A stretch of DNA of 64,000 nucleotides from Glandiceps talaboti (taxonomy: Eukaryota; Hemichordata; Enteropneusta; Spengelidae): the NCBI RefSeq assembly GCF_964340395.1, contig NC_135551.1, forward strand, positions 13,103,003 through 13,167,002, read 5' to 3'. Position 1 is the stretch's first letter. Every line of letters begins with the position of its first letter. The position numbers were made by a program, and so were the translations under genes. Below are positions 1 to 26,540 of the stretch, one piece after another. A model generated the notes under the pieces. That model had not been told where the DNA came from, searched no databases, and was given only the letters and a program-made list of their open reading frames with translations.

Positions 1-2615
1 CACAGCAAGTATATACAACACCAGTACTTGTACATAGATATGAAGTCGGACATTTTTTACAACTTAAAAGAACGTTAGATATTGATTGCGTGAAGTACTT
101 ACCCACAAACGTACACAATATTATTGGTTTATATCAGCGTGACGGATGAACTTGTACCTATATACTGGATAATATTTCTGTTTCCTGCACCGTAACTCTA
201 GAAGGTGTGCAATAACTCTGTGTGGAACACCGGCAATGCTGTAAGTATATGAGATGGTAAATGTCCCGTAAGTTTTATTCCTGTCAATCTACCATGTAGT
301 AATTATACGCACGTGGTACCACGGACCGACCAAAGCAAACATATATTAACGTTCCGAGCATAACTCCATTGAGCGTCGTGTTATCTTAATATGGGGCACT
401 AAGCCCTCTGTGGAGTTTTCGAATTCTCTTTACTTAGTAAGATCCTATAAGACCAACATTTCATTTTGCACGTAACAATTCTACACTACTGCGTTTTATA
501 AGCTTTCATCTTTATAGAGCACCCCATCGTTCAATTGTATCCATAGCCAATACAGAAATATTTAACCGAGCTAAAAACGGTGCAGAATATAAATATACCA
601 GTGTCTATTTTTAAGTTAACCACTTATCTGGATAGATGATAGATAACACTAAATAGATGATATCGGAAACCTAATATAGTTTCTGATACTGAATTCGTCT
701 GTACGCATAAGCTGATGACCTTGGAACACCTTGTTAATGTTCTATTAACGCATTTTAAAAGTCGTGTACAGGCTGAGCTGGGAACGCTGTATAGAGAGGC
801 GTTAGAACACGATGGGAGAAGTTCTCCGCTGGTCTCCCATTTAACGCTTCCCCCAAACAAACATACACACACCAAACAAACAAACAAACAAACAAACAAA
901 CAAACAAATAATAAACAAACACTAACAATAAAAACCCAGTGGCATGTCAATCGGTAAGACAACACTGGGTTGCCAGAGGTTTGAGCACTCCCTAGGCCCC
1001 CATCATAACTTCACCCACCCACGGACGATTACCCCTTCCCGGAAGTACCGTTGGAGGGGGGGGGGGGGCACTGTGGTTCTAGCGGAGGATCAAGACGGAG
1101 CGGAACCGCTACAGTTGTTACAGTTAGGTCTGTTTTGGATTTTACGATTGGGTAGATGTTTTGAACTTGGGCCGCACACCTGATTTAACCCCCGTCTGAA
1201 AATTTGGGAACAACCCCCCCCCCCCTCCACCCGGGTGCTGTACCATTATCGATAACACCTTTTGACAAACATGTCTTTAAACGTGTGGTTATGACGATGG
1301 CGTTATTGAGGTGAATACGATTGAAATGATCAGTTTAATGCGTCATGCAGTACGTAGTTTCGAGCCTCGGTTTCGTCCAAAGTCTATCACTACCCGTTCA
1401 TTTTCAGTGTATCGCTGCCAACGTTAACCATAAGAGTTTGCCTAAGCTGTGTCACTAGTTAACTTTGTTTATAGCAATTCTTTCTACAACAGTTACTATG
1501 CATGCACCTATGTAGGGACTAACTTTACTTGAAGTTACAGGTCGATTTCTCGACTCGTGTCTTTGAAGTTTGCTTTTGTTTTCTCGTGACCACAGCTTCG
1601 AACTGTACCGTTAAATATCCCCTATATTAGACCACACGACTACGTAGAGTGTACATGCACACACACAATACGACGCAGTTGAAAATATTGGTGACACTAT
1701 ATCAGTGAATCGGGACTATTTATTTGTAAGCTGTACTTAGCAACAGTACTTTCGGTCTTGTTTAGTCCACTTAATAACGTTGACATCTACTCTTTATACC
1801 AGGTCTTTTAGTGTGTTTGTTTATCCCCTTTTTAAAGCGTTTTTTTCAGACTGAATACAAAACACATACATGTATTTGCGTAGGACTGACGTAATTTACA
1901 ACCGTCTGTTGGAATGTCAAGCATTCGCCCTAAATGTCACCTCAGAACTTGTAGCCCTCTCAAAGGAGTAAATGGTTAACACGCGTACGTACGTCCACAG
2001 AATTTGGGTCAATGCACCACCGTGGCACCTCCATGCACCCTATAGCTAGTATGTGAAAGATGTTTACGACGTCGTTGTTATTATTATGTCTATGTATAAG
2101 GTAGCAATCACTGTACATCTGAAAGTTGGATACTTTGTAATATATGACATGTACTCTTACTATATACACCAACATCACTGCCCTGGGTCAATCATGCACG
2201 TTGTAAAATAATAAATGCAACTTACCGATACGACGAACCGAATAACTAACTACAGACCTGGCGAGTCGTGCACCTTTGTGAAGTCAAGTGAAATGATCCA
2301 AAACGGTGTCTACACAATTCTACACTCTTACGAATGACACTTACACATAATAATAGCAGAGTGCGAGGACACTAGACATCGCAGTGTCTACTCAATTGTC
2401 ACACTGCAAGGTCAGTTTACTAATTAACATGTTTACTTTTTATTTCAGGTAGACAAAAAAAACGAGTTAGCAAATTTATTATGCACTAAACACAGTTAAT
2501 AAAAACTCGTATAAGATAATATCACCTTTACTGAGTCAACAAACACTCATATCTGTATGGATTGGCGACCTTAGACTACGACCCAAGTGTGAAACGCTGT
2601 TTAGGGAGTATTCAG
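1..2615. other. Intergenic, no gene recognised
   Basis: No coding exon, RNA gene or recognisable transposon protein was seen here. The open frames are short and low in complexity. The stretch holds an (AAAC)n tract near 872-908, a G run near 1056-1067, a C run near 1208-1221 and otherwise AT-rich single-copy-looking sequence. Confidence 0.6.
872..908. repeat. (AAAC)n microsatellite
   Basis: Uninterrupted tetranucleotide tract. It makes a Cys/Leu/Phe/Val-rich open frame on the minus strand that is not a gene. Confidence 0.9.
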
Positions 2616-2774
2616 TACTTACAGTGGGGGGGGGATCAAGCTCGGTCTGTGGCATAAAATGTGTCCCTCCTCCTAGTTCGCTGTGCTAAAAAGTGACCTT
2701 CCATAAATTCCTTTTCTAAAATATGACCCTCCCCCTGCTCGACTATTTCAATGGATGCAACATTTTTAACAGCG

Positions 2775-2950
2775 TCTCCCATGGCGTAATTGTTAGAGCT
2801 CAAGATTAGTAGTCAGGAGGTCCTGGATTATTCTAGTTCCTATACCTGTCAATGTTCTCTATGATCACTATCGTGGGTGGACACGATCGTATATAGTAAT
2901 CGTAACGCGACTTGTCCAGGGTTCGAATCCCACTAGAGACCGGGAATTTT
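2775..2950 (+). repeat. Possible tRNA-derived SINE fragment
   Basis: A tRNA-like stretch starts near 2781 (GCGTAATTGTTAGAGC resembles a pol III A box region). A near-perfect B box, GGTTCGAATCC, lies around 2921-2931. The A-to-B spacing is longer than in a tRNA, so this would be a composite or decayed SINE rather than a tRNA gene. No flanking duplication or tail was found. Confidence 0.3.
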
Positions 2951-3111
2951 TCTGTAGTAAGATCACACCACAGTCACAGTTTCTGAAGGTGTTTGTTTCC
3001 CATTATTGCCACCACAGAGAGTTTGTGTTTGTACTAGAGTTTGGGATGTCATTGGCTGAACTGAAAGCCAAAACTTCAAAAGACTAGATGAGCGCACAAC
3101 TGACAACATAA

Positions 3112-3430
3112 GGACCGAGGTCATCATCTCCACTCCACATTATCCCAAATATCTTGGCATGCTACCATGAGACCCACTCCTCTCCTCACACCATACCTAA
3201 CAGTTAATTCACTGATATGCAATGATATTACTTTACAATGGTGGCAGTGGTGGCATATACCAGCAGTAGGACCGAGGTCAACATCTCCACTGCACCACAT
3301 TATCCTTGGCATGCTATCCCTCTTTAATACTGTGAGACCCACTCACCTCACCCCACAACTAACAGTTCACTGCATTTCACTGATATGCTATGATATTACT
3401 TTACAATGGTGGCAATAGTGGCGGGACGGT
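3112..3430. repeat. Tandem duplication, about 160-bp unit
   Basis: Two imperfect copies lie side by side. Both begin with AGGACCGAGGTCA and end with a TTTACAATGGTGGCA segment followed by GTGGC. No coding content is evident. Confidence 0.75.
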
Positions 3431-4015
3431 GCTAGCAGTAGAATTTGGAAGTGGTGGCAGTGTTTGAATCATGCCAAAATCACAAAATAATGCAAAGTTG
3501 TAATTATAAAATGAGTGAAAGTAAAATGTGACCCTCCCTTATTTAACTTCCACTTTCTAAAATATGACCCTTATATAGTGGACCCCCTCAAATTTCACCC
3601 CCTAATTCCCCCATCCCCTTTGTAATAACTGAACGCTCCCTTACATACGTGTTACTGACCAGACTTTTGCCACCGTCACTCATGCCACTTAATGCCTTTG
3701 GCATATTGCATTCTGATACAAATGGACTTCATATAGGGTTCAATATTTATGTTATAACATCTTTACGAAGGGATCCGTCATTATTTATGGCCGGCGAGGG
3801 GTCGAAGGGATCGCAGCGGGGCGGGGTTGGGGGTTGTTCACTCAACAAATACTAAGCTAGAAGGGGGGGGGGAGGGGTTACACAAAAATGGCTGAAACCA
3901 CACAGGAGGGCCAAGTCTGACCAAATAGGATCAACTCATCTAGAATAGCAGGGTGTATATTAGTTAGTGAAAGCATACCAGATACAGGGATGATCATTGG
4001 GGTCAGCGAGCATGT
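3431..4015. other. Intergenic repeat-rich, no gene
   Basis: Contains a segment near 3517-3630 with pyrimidine runs and the phrase TTTCTAAAATATGACC. This also occurs near 2715 and, inverted, near 8830, marking a low-copy dispersed repeat. A G run lies near 3861-3875. No gene was seen. Confidence 0.5.
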
Positions 4016-4073
4016 GATTGATCGATCGATCGATCGATTGATCGATCGATCGATTGATCGATCGATTGATTGG
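4016..4073. repeat. (GATC)n / (GATT)n microsatellite
   Basis: Tandem GATC units with interspersed GATT units. It forms a self-complementary tract and a spurious minus-strand Ser/Ile/Asp/Arg-repeat open frame. Confidence 0.9.
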
Positions 4074-4177
4074 TTTATTATTTCGGTGAATGATTGACCA
4101 ATTAAATGATCAGTTTTTGTGGTGCAATATAACCTATTTTGTGTGATATTGATCAATTGACTCATCATTGTTGGTGG

Positions 4178-4509
4178 CGTTGTCATTATAATACCACTTT
4201 TGATACATGATTCGCTAGCTATTCGCCCTATGAGGATCTGAGGGCGGTATTAAGCTTATTGTGATGAAAAATTAGTTTATTTAGGTGATAGAAGAGACAT
4301 GTTCTTGTTGCTATAGTGATTTCCATTCAACAGCTAGTCATTATAGGCACTTTTCATATACATTCAATTCAACTAAACCTGTATATCTTTTTAATTGCGA
4401 TGTCCATTTGCAATGACATTTAAATGCCAGCCTTTAATACCGCCCTCAGATCCTCATAGGGCGAATAGCTAGCGAATCATGTATCAAAAGTGGTATTATA
4501 ATGACAACG
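4178..4509. mobile_element. MITE-like element with 76-bp TIRs
   Basis: The arms 4178-4253 and 4434-4509 are exact reverse complements of 76 bp, around a 180-bp centre without coding capacity. Termini begin CGTTGTCATTATAA. A 12-bp direct repeat, TTGTTGGTGGCG, lies at 4168-4179 and 4515-4526 and may be part of a target duplication. Perfect arms imply recent insertion or conversion. The superfamily was not assigned. Confidence 0.75.
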
Positions 4510-4905
4510 GTTCGTTGTTGGTGGCGCTCTTTATACACACCAGGCGTGATTAAATCGAGCGGCTACCGGTACGCCAAAGCTTTCTGCTAATTATCGCAGC
4601 ACGTCGATTATTTCGACTCAGATATTATTATATGCCTGATAAACTAATCCCATATTTATCATTATATACACAGTCCATTATATTCCGAGGGTTTGGCATC
4701 GAAGTACAGTATATGAAATTCATACATTTCATAAATTTACTATACTTCAGTGACGTCACGGTCAGAAGTATAGTTATATATAATAGAAACTACGTTGAAT
4801 TGTTTGTTTACACACATCAACGTTAACCTTTACATATATCCGAGATTTCCAATATTTTGGGTGTTGTGGTTTCTTGGATGAACTTGGATGGATTTTTGAA
4901 GGTGA
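4510..4905. other. Intergenic, no gene recognised
   Basis: AT-rich stretch between the MITE and the dispersed 197-bp repeat. Only a 64-codon open frame without recognisable features is present. Confidence 0.5.
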
Positions 4906-4918
4906 TACTAAGATAACG

Positions 4919-5115
4919 AAATCAAACATTGTGAACGAAAACAAAGATATACTGTAGAAAGTGCTGAAATTTGATGAAAAAGATACACAACATGGATGAA
5001 ATTCTCAAAAGAGTTTTCAATGATACAGTGTTGAATAATCCTTTTGTAATGTGAGAAACCAGTATGCTTAAGATATGCAGTAGTATTCGAGTAGTAGTGA
5101 TCATGAGACATTGAT
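4919..5115 (-). repeat. Dispersed 197-bp repeat, copy 1
   Basis: Reverse complement of 39100-39298 with only a few substitutions and one indel. In both places one end abuts a (CTGT/CAGA)n tract. Both copies keep a similar short open frame starting MSHDHY, but an indel shifts it, so it is probably not a gene. Confidence 0.75.
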
Positions 5116-5210
5116 CAGGCAGGCAGACAGACAGACAGACAGTCAGACGGACGGAAGGACGGACTAACGAATGAACGATCGGACAGAGAGACAGACAGTC
5201 AGACAGTCAT
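5116..5210. repeat. (CAGA)n-type microsatellite
   Basis: Degenerate CAGA/CGGA units adjoining the 197-bp dispersed repeat. Confidence 0.7.
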
Positions 5211-5967
5211 ACACGCAAAAACGGAGAGACTCCATGCCACTCAATGATATAGACCTACATACCAGAATCGGGTCATGCCCCTTTCCTAAAATAGCTTTAA
5301 TTGTGTACCGATCTTAGCAAGCTCCCATCCTCAACAACTTTGCCATTGATTGTTATAAGTCTAGAAGATGACACCGGTAGAGCATAACTGCTTCCACCAA
5401 CACCCTCTATTACACTGACTTCATACATGTAAATACCTCTATCACACTAGTAGAAAAAATAGTACAGTTTACGACACTTTCCGTACTATAGTTCAGATTG
5501 AGTTCAATTCTGTACTTTTATGCTGATGAGGTGGACGTTTCTGTACTTTCCCATTAGCGCCTGTCTAATCGGATTATACTCGATCTGAAAAATAGTTCAG
5601 ATTGCGAGTCGGAAGTGATTTGAATACATTTGCATTTAGTTCAGAATATATTCATGAGTTCACCCCCATAACCGGGCAGTAAACAAATGAATATTCAAAT
5701 CTATCTCGCCTGCATGTGATTCAAGGCGTGTACACTAATTGTTTGACCCACAGAAAACTAACAGTAACACTATTTAGTTAGTTAGTTGTCTGTGTTTGAC
5801 CACATGAAGGCGGAGGGGGAGGGTGCAAAAGAAAAGGGTTACACACATGTACAGTGTATGATATGATGAGAGCTACATTTAATGTACATGTACATACGAA
5901 CTGACATGTATACGTACATGTACAACTACGCTAGCATGTAAACGTTAGCAAAAACTCTTACTACTAC

Positions 5968-5999
5968 CTCAGACCACTAAAATACTAGAGTGGTCTGAG
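5968..5999. repeat. Short palindrome CTCAGACCACT...AGTGGTCTGAG
   Basis: Arms of 11 bp at 5968-5978 and 5989-5999 around a 10-bp loop. The same arms recur at 27993-28030, so the hairpin is dispersed. Confidence 0.7.
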
Positions 6000-6040
6000 C
6001 TACTACTACTTGCAAAAAGTATTTACAAGCATTTCCATGT

Positions 6041-6042
<2 letters not shown>

Positions 6043-6135
<93 letters not shown>
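6043..6135. repeat. (CT)n microsatellite
   Basis: About 46 uninterrupted CT units within the CACTA element. Confidence 0.95.
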
Positions 6136-6137
<2 letters not shown>

Positions 6138-7290
6138 GTCTCCCCCTCTCTCTCGTCTCCGTATCGAAACTTATTCAGTCATAAAATCATCAGGTTTCTG
6201 ACAATTTCCAATACCTGTTACAAGAAAGACTGCAGTACAAGAATATTTGGTTAGCTACATGTATTACATCTGATGCCTTATACGTGACACGCACGATAAT
6301 TGTCCAGTTTGCATCAGAGGGTGTGCCTCGCCTTCTGTACATGTGCCGTACGTCTGGCTTGTCTGTCAGTGTCACATTTTGCTTCCCCTCTTCAGTTTTC
6401 TCAGATGTTTTAAGAATTTAAACATAGTCAGTGTCTGATCGACAAAAATTCTTTCCACTGAAGTTTAGAAAACATTTAGTGCAACTCTACGTAAACGTCA
6501 TGTTGATGCATCATACATCATCATGAGACGTCACATTGACCTCACACTTCGCTTCGCGCTTCCTTCAACGTCCGGTCGTTATGAAACTAGTTCGAAGGCT
6601 TTCGCTAGCGATAGCGTGGCCAGTCTTGTTTTACTGCGTAATCGTCTAATGTTTTCCAAATAATTATGAATTAATTTATCTTTTTGTTTACACTTTGGGT
6701 ATTTTACTTGCTATTAGAACTCCCGGGCAACTCATATTTAATTTTCCAACCTTAGAATTTGTTCAATGATCGTCAGGTTTGAGTACTTTCCTAAGCCGGT
6801 CCCACAACTGTTATACTTATAAGTTATAGCTGGGCGTTGTGACCGGTAACCGGCTATTATCTACATCACTGCCTACTAGGTACGTCAAAAACACACCGTT
6901 CGCACATGTGAGCCTGATTTTAGGCAAAATATCGGGCTATTAGAGTGCATACAGGCCCTTTTGTTCGCTTGTATTGTTTGCATTTGGTATTTGGCATTTC
7001 GCACGTTGTTTATTTGCACCATTCACAGTGTCTTATCATGCTTTGTGTAACTTGTAAGCCTAATCGACAACTGGGCCAACGGTTTTTACTAGACAAATTT
7101 GAAACAAATTTTGCGTCAGTTTGATGGTAAACCTGCTATATTGACTACCAAACTTAGTTAACCCCAGTTATTTTTACTCATGTTGCATCACCATATATTT
7201 AGAAAGAGTATATATGAAATATGAGAGCCATGTGAAACTTCTTCAGTGCAAAATGGGATGAAGATATGAGGGCAAAGTCAGTGCTCCTTA

Positions 7291-7444
7291 TAGTCTCGCT
7301 GCCAGACTCGAGACTATCGTCCCTAATCTGTTTACCGAGCGGCGCAGCCGCGAGAAGAGCGGGACCAGTCCCCCTCTATTCTCGCGGCTGCGCCGCTCGG
7401 TAAACAGATTAGGGACGATAGTCTCGAGTCTGGCAGCGAGACTA
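7291..7444. mobile_element. Nested 154-bp foldback MITE with 9-bp target duplication
   Basis: Arms 7291-7356 and 7379-7444 are perfect 66-bp reverse complements around a 22-bp loop. Both arms are GC-rich compared with the surroundings. TGCTCCTTA is present directly outside both ends (7282-7290 and 7445-7453). A 9-bp duplication is typical of Mutator-like elements, but terminal sequence alone does not prove the family. As RNA or single-stranded DNA it would fold into a very stable hairpin. Confidence 0.85.
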
Positions 7445-8719
7445 TGCTCCTTACAGCAGTTTGTTTTTCCCGCATATGCATACATTACCCATAATCCTTT
7501 TAAGTATTCTGCAGATATCTGTGCAATGTGCACTCATGACTCATGAAAATCTGGAATGCACTGATCGAAGCCAATTGTACAGTTATACTATAAAAACAGG
7601 AGTTATGAGTATAATTGAAATAAAACAAGAGAATAAGAGATGAGGGCCCTCAGAATCGTCACGTAGAGTGATATAACAGTTACATGGATGCCGGGCATGT
7701 ACCCATAGGTACGGGCCCGGGGGGGGGGGGGTTCTGCATGCCGAACGTCATTAAGTATTTCCTTTACTTTGGTGCTCATGATCGTAATTTGGATGATGCC
7801 CAAGATATTTGAGGCGTGAATACCTGTTGTTCTTCTAAAGGCTTGTTTATTACTGTGAAGATCACACCCTAACACTTAATTGTTCTATAAACGACACATG
7901 GACAAGAATACTATTCCCATAGAGGTTAGTCTAGTTAATTCCTGATGGACCGTATTTCGTTCAGCGTTACGTTGTACATAACACGGTCAGTCAGAAACTA
8001 TAGACGACATGGACGACATGGATGCCATATAATATTCCCAATAGTCACTCAATTTTACTTAGCTAGAAATAATGTCCACAGACTCAAATCTGTCAGCACG
8101 TCTCTACTGTGAGTTTGTTGACGCTATTGGCCGGTCAGGTTTGTTAAGAAGCTCCATACACTAGCAATATTTGTGGCCCAATTTTAAACTATTATTGGAA
8201 ACGATTGTCATGTCATCTAAATCTGTATTACTATGCATCAAACGCGTAGAAATGGGAAACACGTTTAGTGGTGGCGGTATGTAGTGCATAATGAAAAGGC
8301 GTACTACGAACATTTATTTCAAAATGAGCCCTGTGATATTACAATCTACGTACGTCCTAACCATGTAGTTCATATCATAAGCCTGCTTATATACATACAT
8401 ATGTATCGAATACACTAGCTACACGTATAGCGTTTATGTACGTATTGATTGCAAGCACGGTAGATTTGAATATTCATTTGTTTACTGCCCGGTTATGGGG
8501 GTGAACTCATGAATATATTCTGAACTAAATGCAAATGTATTCAAATCACTTCCGACTCGCAATCTGAACTATTTTTCAGATCGAGTATAATCCGATTAGA
8601 CAGGCGCTAATGGGAAAGTACAGAAACGTCCACCTCATCAGCATAAAAGTACAGAATTGAACTCAATCTGAACTATAGTACGGAAAGTGTCGTAAACTGT
8701 ACTATTTTTTCTACTAGTG

Positions 8720-8984
8720 TCAGTCACATGACCAACGCCATTGACTCCATTGGCCACTGGCAACTAGGGAGAGGACCGGGGGGGGGGATTTAGGGGTTGG
8801 GTCACATATCGGCCCTCGGGGGAGGGCCATATTTTAGAAACTGGAAAGGGAAGGTTCACATTTTACCTTAACTCATTTTCATTTATAAATTTGAGTTATT
8901 TTGCTATTTTTGCAAGATCCTATCGCTGCCACCGGTTAAAAAGACTATTGATTATGAGATCGTATATTATTATAAGATGTAAGT
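8720..8984. other. Intergenic, no gene
   Basis: Holds a G run near 8778-8788 and the inverted TTTCTAAAATATGACC-type repeat near 8825-8870. No coding content was seen. Confidence 0.5.
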
Positions 8985-11003
8985 TTGAATTGAATTGAAT
9001 TTATTTTCACCGGAAACATAAGGTAATAACATTACAGAGAGGAAATACAAATACAATAAAAGAAAATGCTCTGGTGAGGACCATGGAAATAGTTTACTAG
9101 AAACTAATCTAGTCCATGGTCCTTATCCTGTCAAAATATAGAAGGTAAAGATACACGGCGTACTTATGATAAATAATTAATAATAACAAATAATATAGTA
9201 ATAATCAATACACACATACATATTCACAAATCTATTATAGCACATGTACAGAAAAAGATATTTACATATTTACAGTACAAATTAGAATCAAGAAAAAAGG
9301 TGTGTCTTTATACATTTTTTAAATTCATGTCGCTTGTGTATATTCTTAAGTTTGTTTGGTAGGGAGTTCCAATGTTTGGGTAATGCATATTTGAAATTCT
9401 TTTGACAAATTGTAAGATTAACTTTTGGAATGGGAATGTTACAATTGAGGGCTGATCTGGTAGGGTAGCTATGGGATAGACGGTTAGTAATGTAGTGGTT
9501 AATATTATGAGCATAGCGGTTATTTTGTAAGTCATAGACAAACATGCATGTTTGGAATTTACACAGTTAATGGATATCTAGATCTAATATTCGGAGTTGA
9601 TTGAAAAGGGGCGCAGAATGTGTTTGATAATCAGAGAAAGTGATAAGTCGAGCTAGTTTCTTTTGCAAGATTATAAGTGGTTCGAGTAATGTACGATAGG
9701 TGTTACCCCAAATTTCAAGACAGTAACTAAGATGGGGGAGGATTAAAGTGTTGTAAAGTAAAACAAGGGTGGATCTTGGGACATAATGGCGAATACAAGA
9801 GATGATTCCGATTTTGGGACTTATAGTTCGGGTTACTTTTTCGATGTGAGATTTCCAGGTGAGAGCTGGGTCGATGGAAATACCTAGATATGTGGCCGAT
9901 GATACACACTTAATTGGTGTGTCGCTAATACTTAGGGTTCCCTCGATGTGAGATATCCTCTGGGGAGTTTTGATAATCATATAGTTAGTTTTGTCAACGT
10001 TATTGTTAATTTGTTAGCATTGCACCAGTCGTTAACTTTTTTTAAATGATCATTTATAACATTAAGATTGATATTATTAGTTTTCATGAATTTGAATAGG
10101 TTAGTGTCATCTGCAAATAAACGAAAATTGAAGGCGTCAGTAGATTTGTTAATGTCGTTAATATATATGAGGAAGAGGATTGGTCCAAGTATTGATCCTT
10201 GGGGTACCCCACACTTAATTTGTTTTGGATTGGAGTTGATACCATTTATGCTAACGACCTGTTGTCTATTTTTAAGGTAATTTTGACACCAAAGGAGCGG
10301 AACACCTCTAATGCCGTAATAATATAACTTTTGGATAAGAATATGATGGTCAATTGTATCGAATGCTTTTTTGAGGTCGATAAAAATGCCAAAGGTGACG
10401 AAGCCCTGGTCCATTTTGTCAGTAATATCAGATATGAGGTCAGCAAGGGCAATTTTCGTATTAAACTTTTTTCGGAAACCGTATTGAGTACTGAGAAGAA
10501 TGTCAAATTTATCTAGAAATGATACTAATTGGTCTTTAACGATTAATTCAAATAGTTTGCTAAGGGCTGGTAAAATTGAGATGGGCCTGTAATTGCTAAC
10601 ATCAAGGGTCGATCCTGTCTTATAAATTGGGGTGATTTTGGCAAATTTGAGGGCGTCAGGGAATATACCTTGGGAAAGTGAGCAGTTAATTATGTGTGTT
10701 AGTGGGTGGGAAATGATATGGGCTGCATCAATTATTAGTTTAGGATGAATGTTGTCATATCCCATAGCTTTTCTGGGATCCATGCGTTTTATCTTTTCCA
10801 CAATATCACTGTACACAACTGGGTGCAAGAAGAGCGAGTCATAATAATTATCATTTAGATAATGATTAAAATTTGCCGTTGGGGTGATTTTTGAGGCAAG
10901 TTTTGGGCCAATGTCGGTGAAAAAGTCGTTGAATGTTTCTGCGATATCTAGTTTCCCTGAAATGATCTTGTGATCTACACTAATTTGTTTTGGTGAAGTC
11001 ATT
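8985..11003 (-). pseudogene. 5'-truncated LINE (CR1/L2-group-like) reverse transcriptase
   Basis: Minus-strand non-LTR retrotransposon fragment. The main open frame (9977-11002, 341 residues) shows ordered RT motifs: NYRPISILPALSKLFE, YGFRK, FIDLKKAFDTIDHH, CGVPQGSILGPILFLIY and the catalytic FADDTNLF. A frameshift at about 9977-9980 leads into 9567-9980, which continues the RT thumb (YLGISID, LILPHLSYCLEIWGN). A stop near 9565 separates the last part (9288-9545; YPTRSA, LPKHWNSLP). The endonuclease and ORF1 are missing. The 3' end has ATTCA-type repeats near 8988-9004, as in LINEs that end in short tandem repeats. Few lesions indicate a fairly young copy. The same family recurs in intron 1 of gene A. 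Confidence 0.88.
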
Positions 11004-11212
11004 TTGTTGCTGCTTTTATTTAAGATCTCATTAATTACTTTTAAGTGTATATATATTTCATTTGATGCATTTATTTATTTATTTGCAGATCTAACAGTTG
11101 CAGATGTCATTATAGGAAAGTATTTATGGAAAGTCAAACAGTATCACACAACATTTACGATCTTCAAATTAATGGGTAATCACAACTTAATTTTGCTTTT
11201 AATGATGATAAT

Positions 11213-11218
11213 TTTATT
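11213..11218 (-). terminator. Candidate poly(A) signal of gene A
   Basis: AATAAA on the minus strand, about 210 nt downstream of the stop in the candidate last exon. The same hexamer is conserved in gene B at 39461-39466. The duplication ends a short distance further on. The AT-rich context lowers confidence. Confidence 0.4.
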
Positions 11219-11423
11219 AATACCGAAAACCAAAATCATAGACTTAATTAAACTAACAATATGACAATATAAATTACATAATCAATTTTTATAGATTGAT
11301 GTTTAATTAATTAATAAATAACCACCACCAATATAATTCAACTAATAATTCGCAGATAATGTCTTCAAATCGTTTGAACGTGGCCTGGGTAGATTTTCTG
11401 GTTCTGGTCTTCTGAATGTTCAC

Positions 11424-26050
<14,627 letters not shown>

Positions 26051-26459
26051 GTCTCTTTCGGAGTCGGTGTCTGAAATGTAATCAATGCAGACTTGATGAT
26101 ATTCTAACGAGGATGAACGATAATCAGAATTTGACATAGACTCTTTGGATTGAGGTGCATATACATATAGTTATTAATTCTTAACATGATAATGTGAAAC
26201 CTTCATATTAATTTACTTCTTTCAAAGGACAGTTTGCATTACTGGGAAAAGTTCTATTTCTCGAAGTGCTTTAAAATATGCATGTTGCACAGAAATCTAG
26301 TCATCTCAAAGGTATTATAAGTATAAGAATACAGGAATTGAAATACAGATAGATCTATTGGAAAATCTGTATCCTCATTTGTATGATTTACCACTCTGAT
26401 TGACAAATTGTACTCAGTTTCAATATTTCGAGATTTGGTAAATATTACAAACAACCTAC

Positions 26460-26540
26460 CTGTTATGGAAGAATTAAAAACGGTAGCACGCGTACGCTCT
26501 TCGGTGTTCACTCACTCAAGAAGCAGCAGACGATGAATTA
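26460..26540 (-). promoter_or_regulatory. Gene A 5' UTR exon and promoter region
   Basis: A conserved donor, CATAACAG|GTAGGTTG, stands at 26460/26459, about 390 nt upstream of the signal-peptide exon. The segment upstream (to about 26515) is conserved in copy B. A TATA-like CTTTAATAAAAAGG lies on the minus strand near 26558-26572, roughly 30 nt before a plausible start. Exact transcript start is inferred. Confidence 0.45.

Larger units (their letters stand above)
5445..8719. mobile_element. CACTA-type (EnSpm-like) DNA transposon, non-autonomous
   Basis: The arms 5445-5703 and 8461-8719 appear to be perfect reverse complements of 259 bp and begin CACTAGTAGA. The base triplet TCA stands immediately outside both ends (5442-5444 and 8720-8722), giving the 3-bp target duplication typical of CACTA elements. 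The 3.3-kb body has no open frame resembling a transposase. It holds a (CT)n tract and a nested foldback element. It is therefore probably a non-autonomous derivative that relies on enzyme from elsewhere. Intact arms suggest recent activity or arm conversion. Confidence 0.88.

Noticed and set aside
2781-2945. tRNA gene
   Set aside because: The B box is good but the A box is about 130 bp away and no cloverleaf closes. At most a SINE.
11004-11264. 86-codon plus-strand hydrophobic open frame
   Set aside because: AT-rich frame spanning the duplication edge. Not preserved in copy B.
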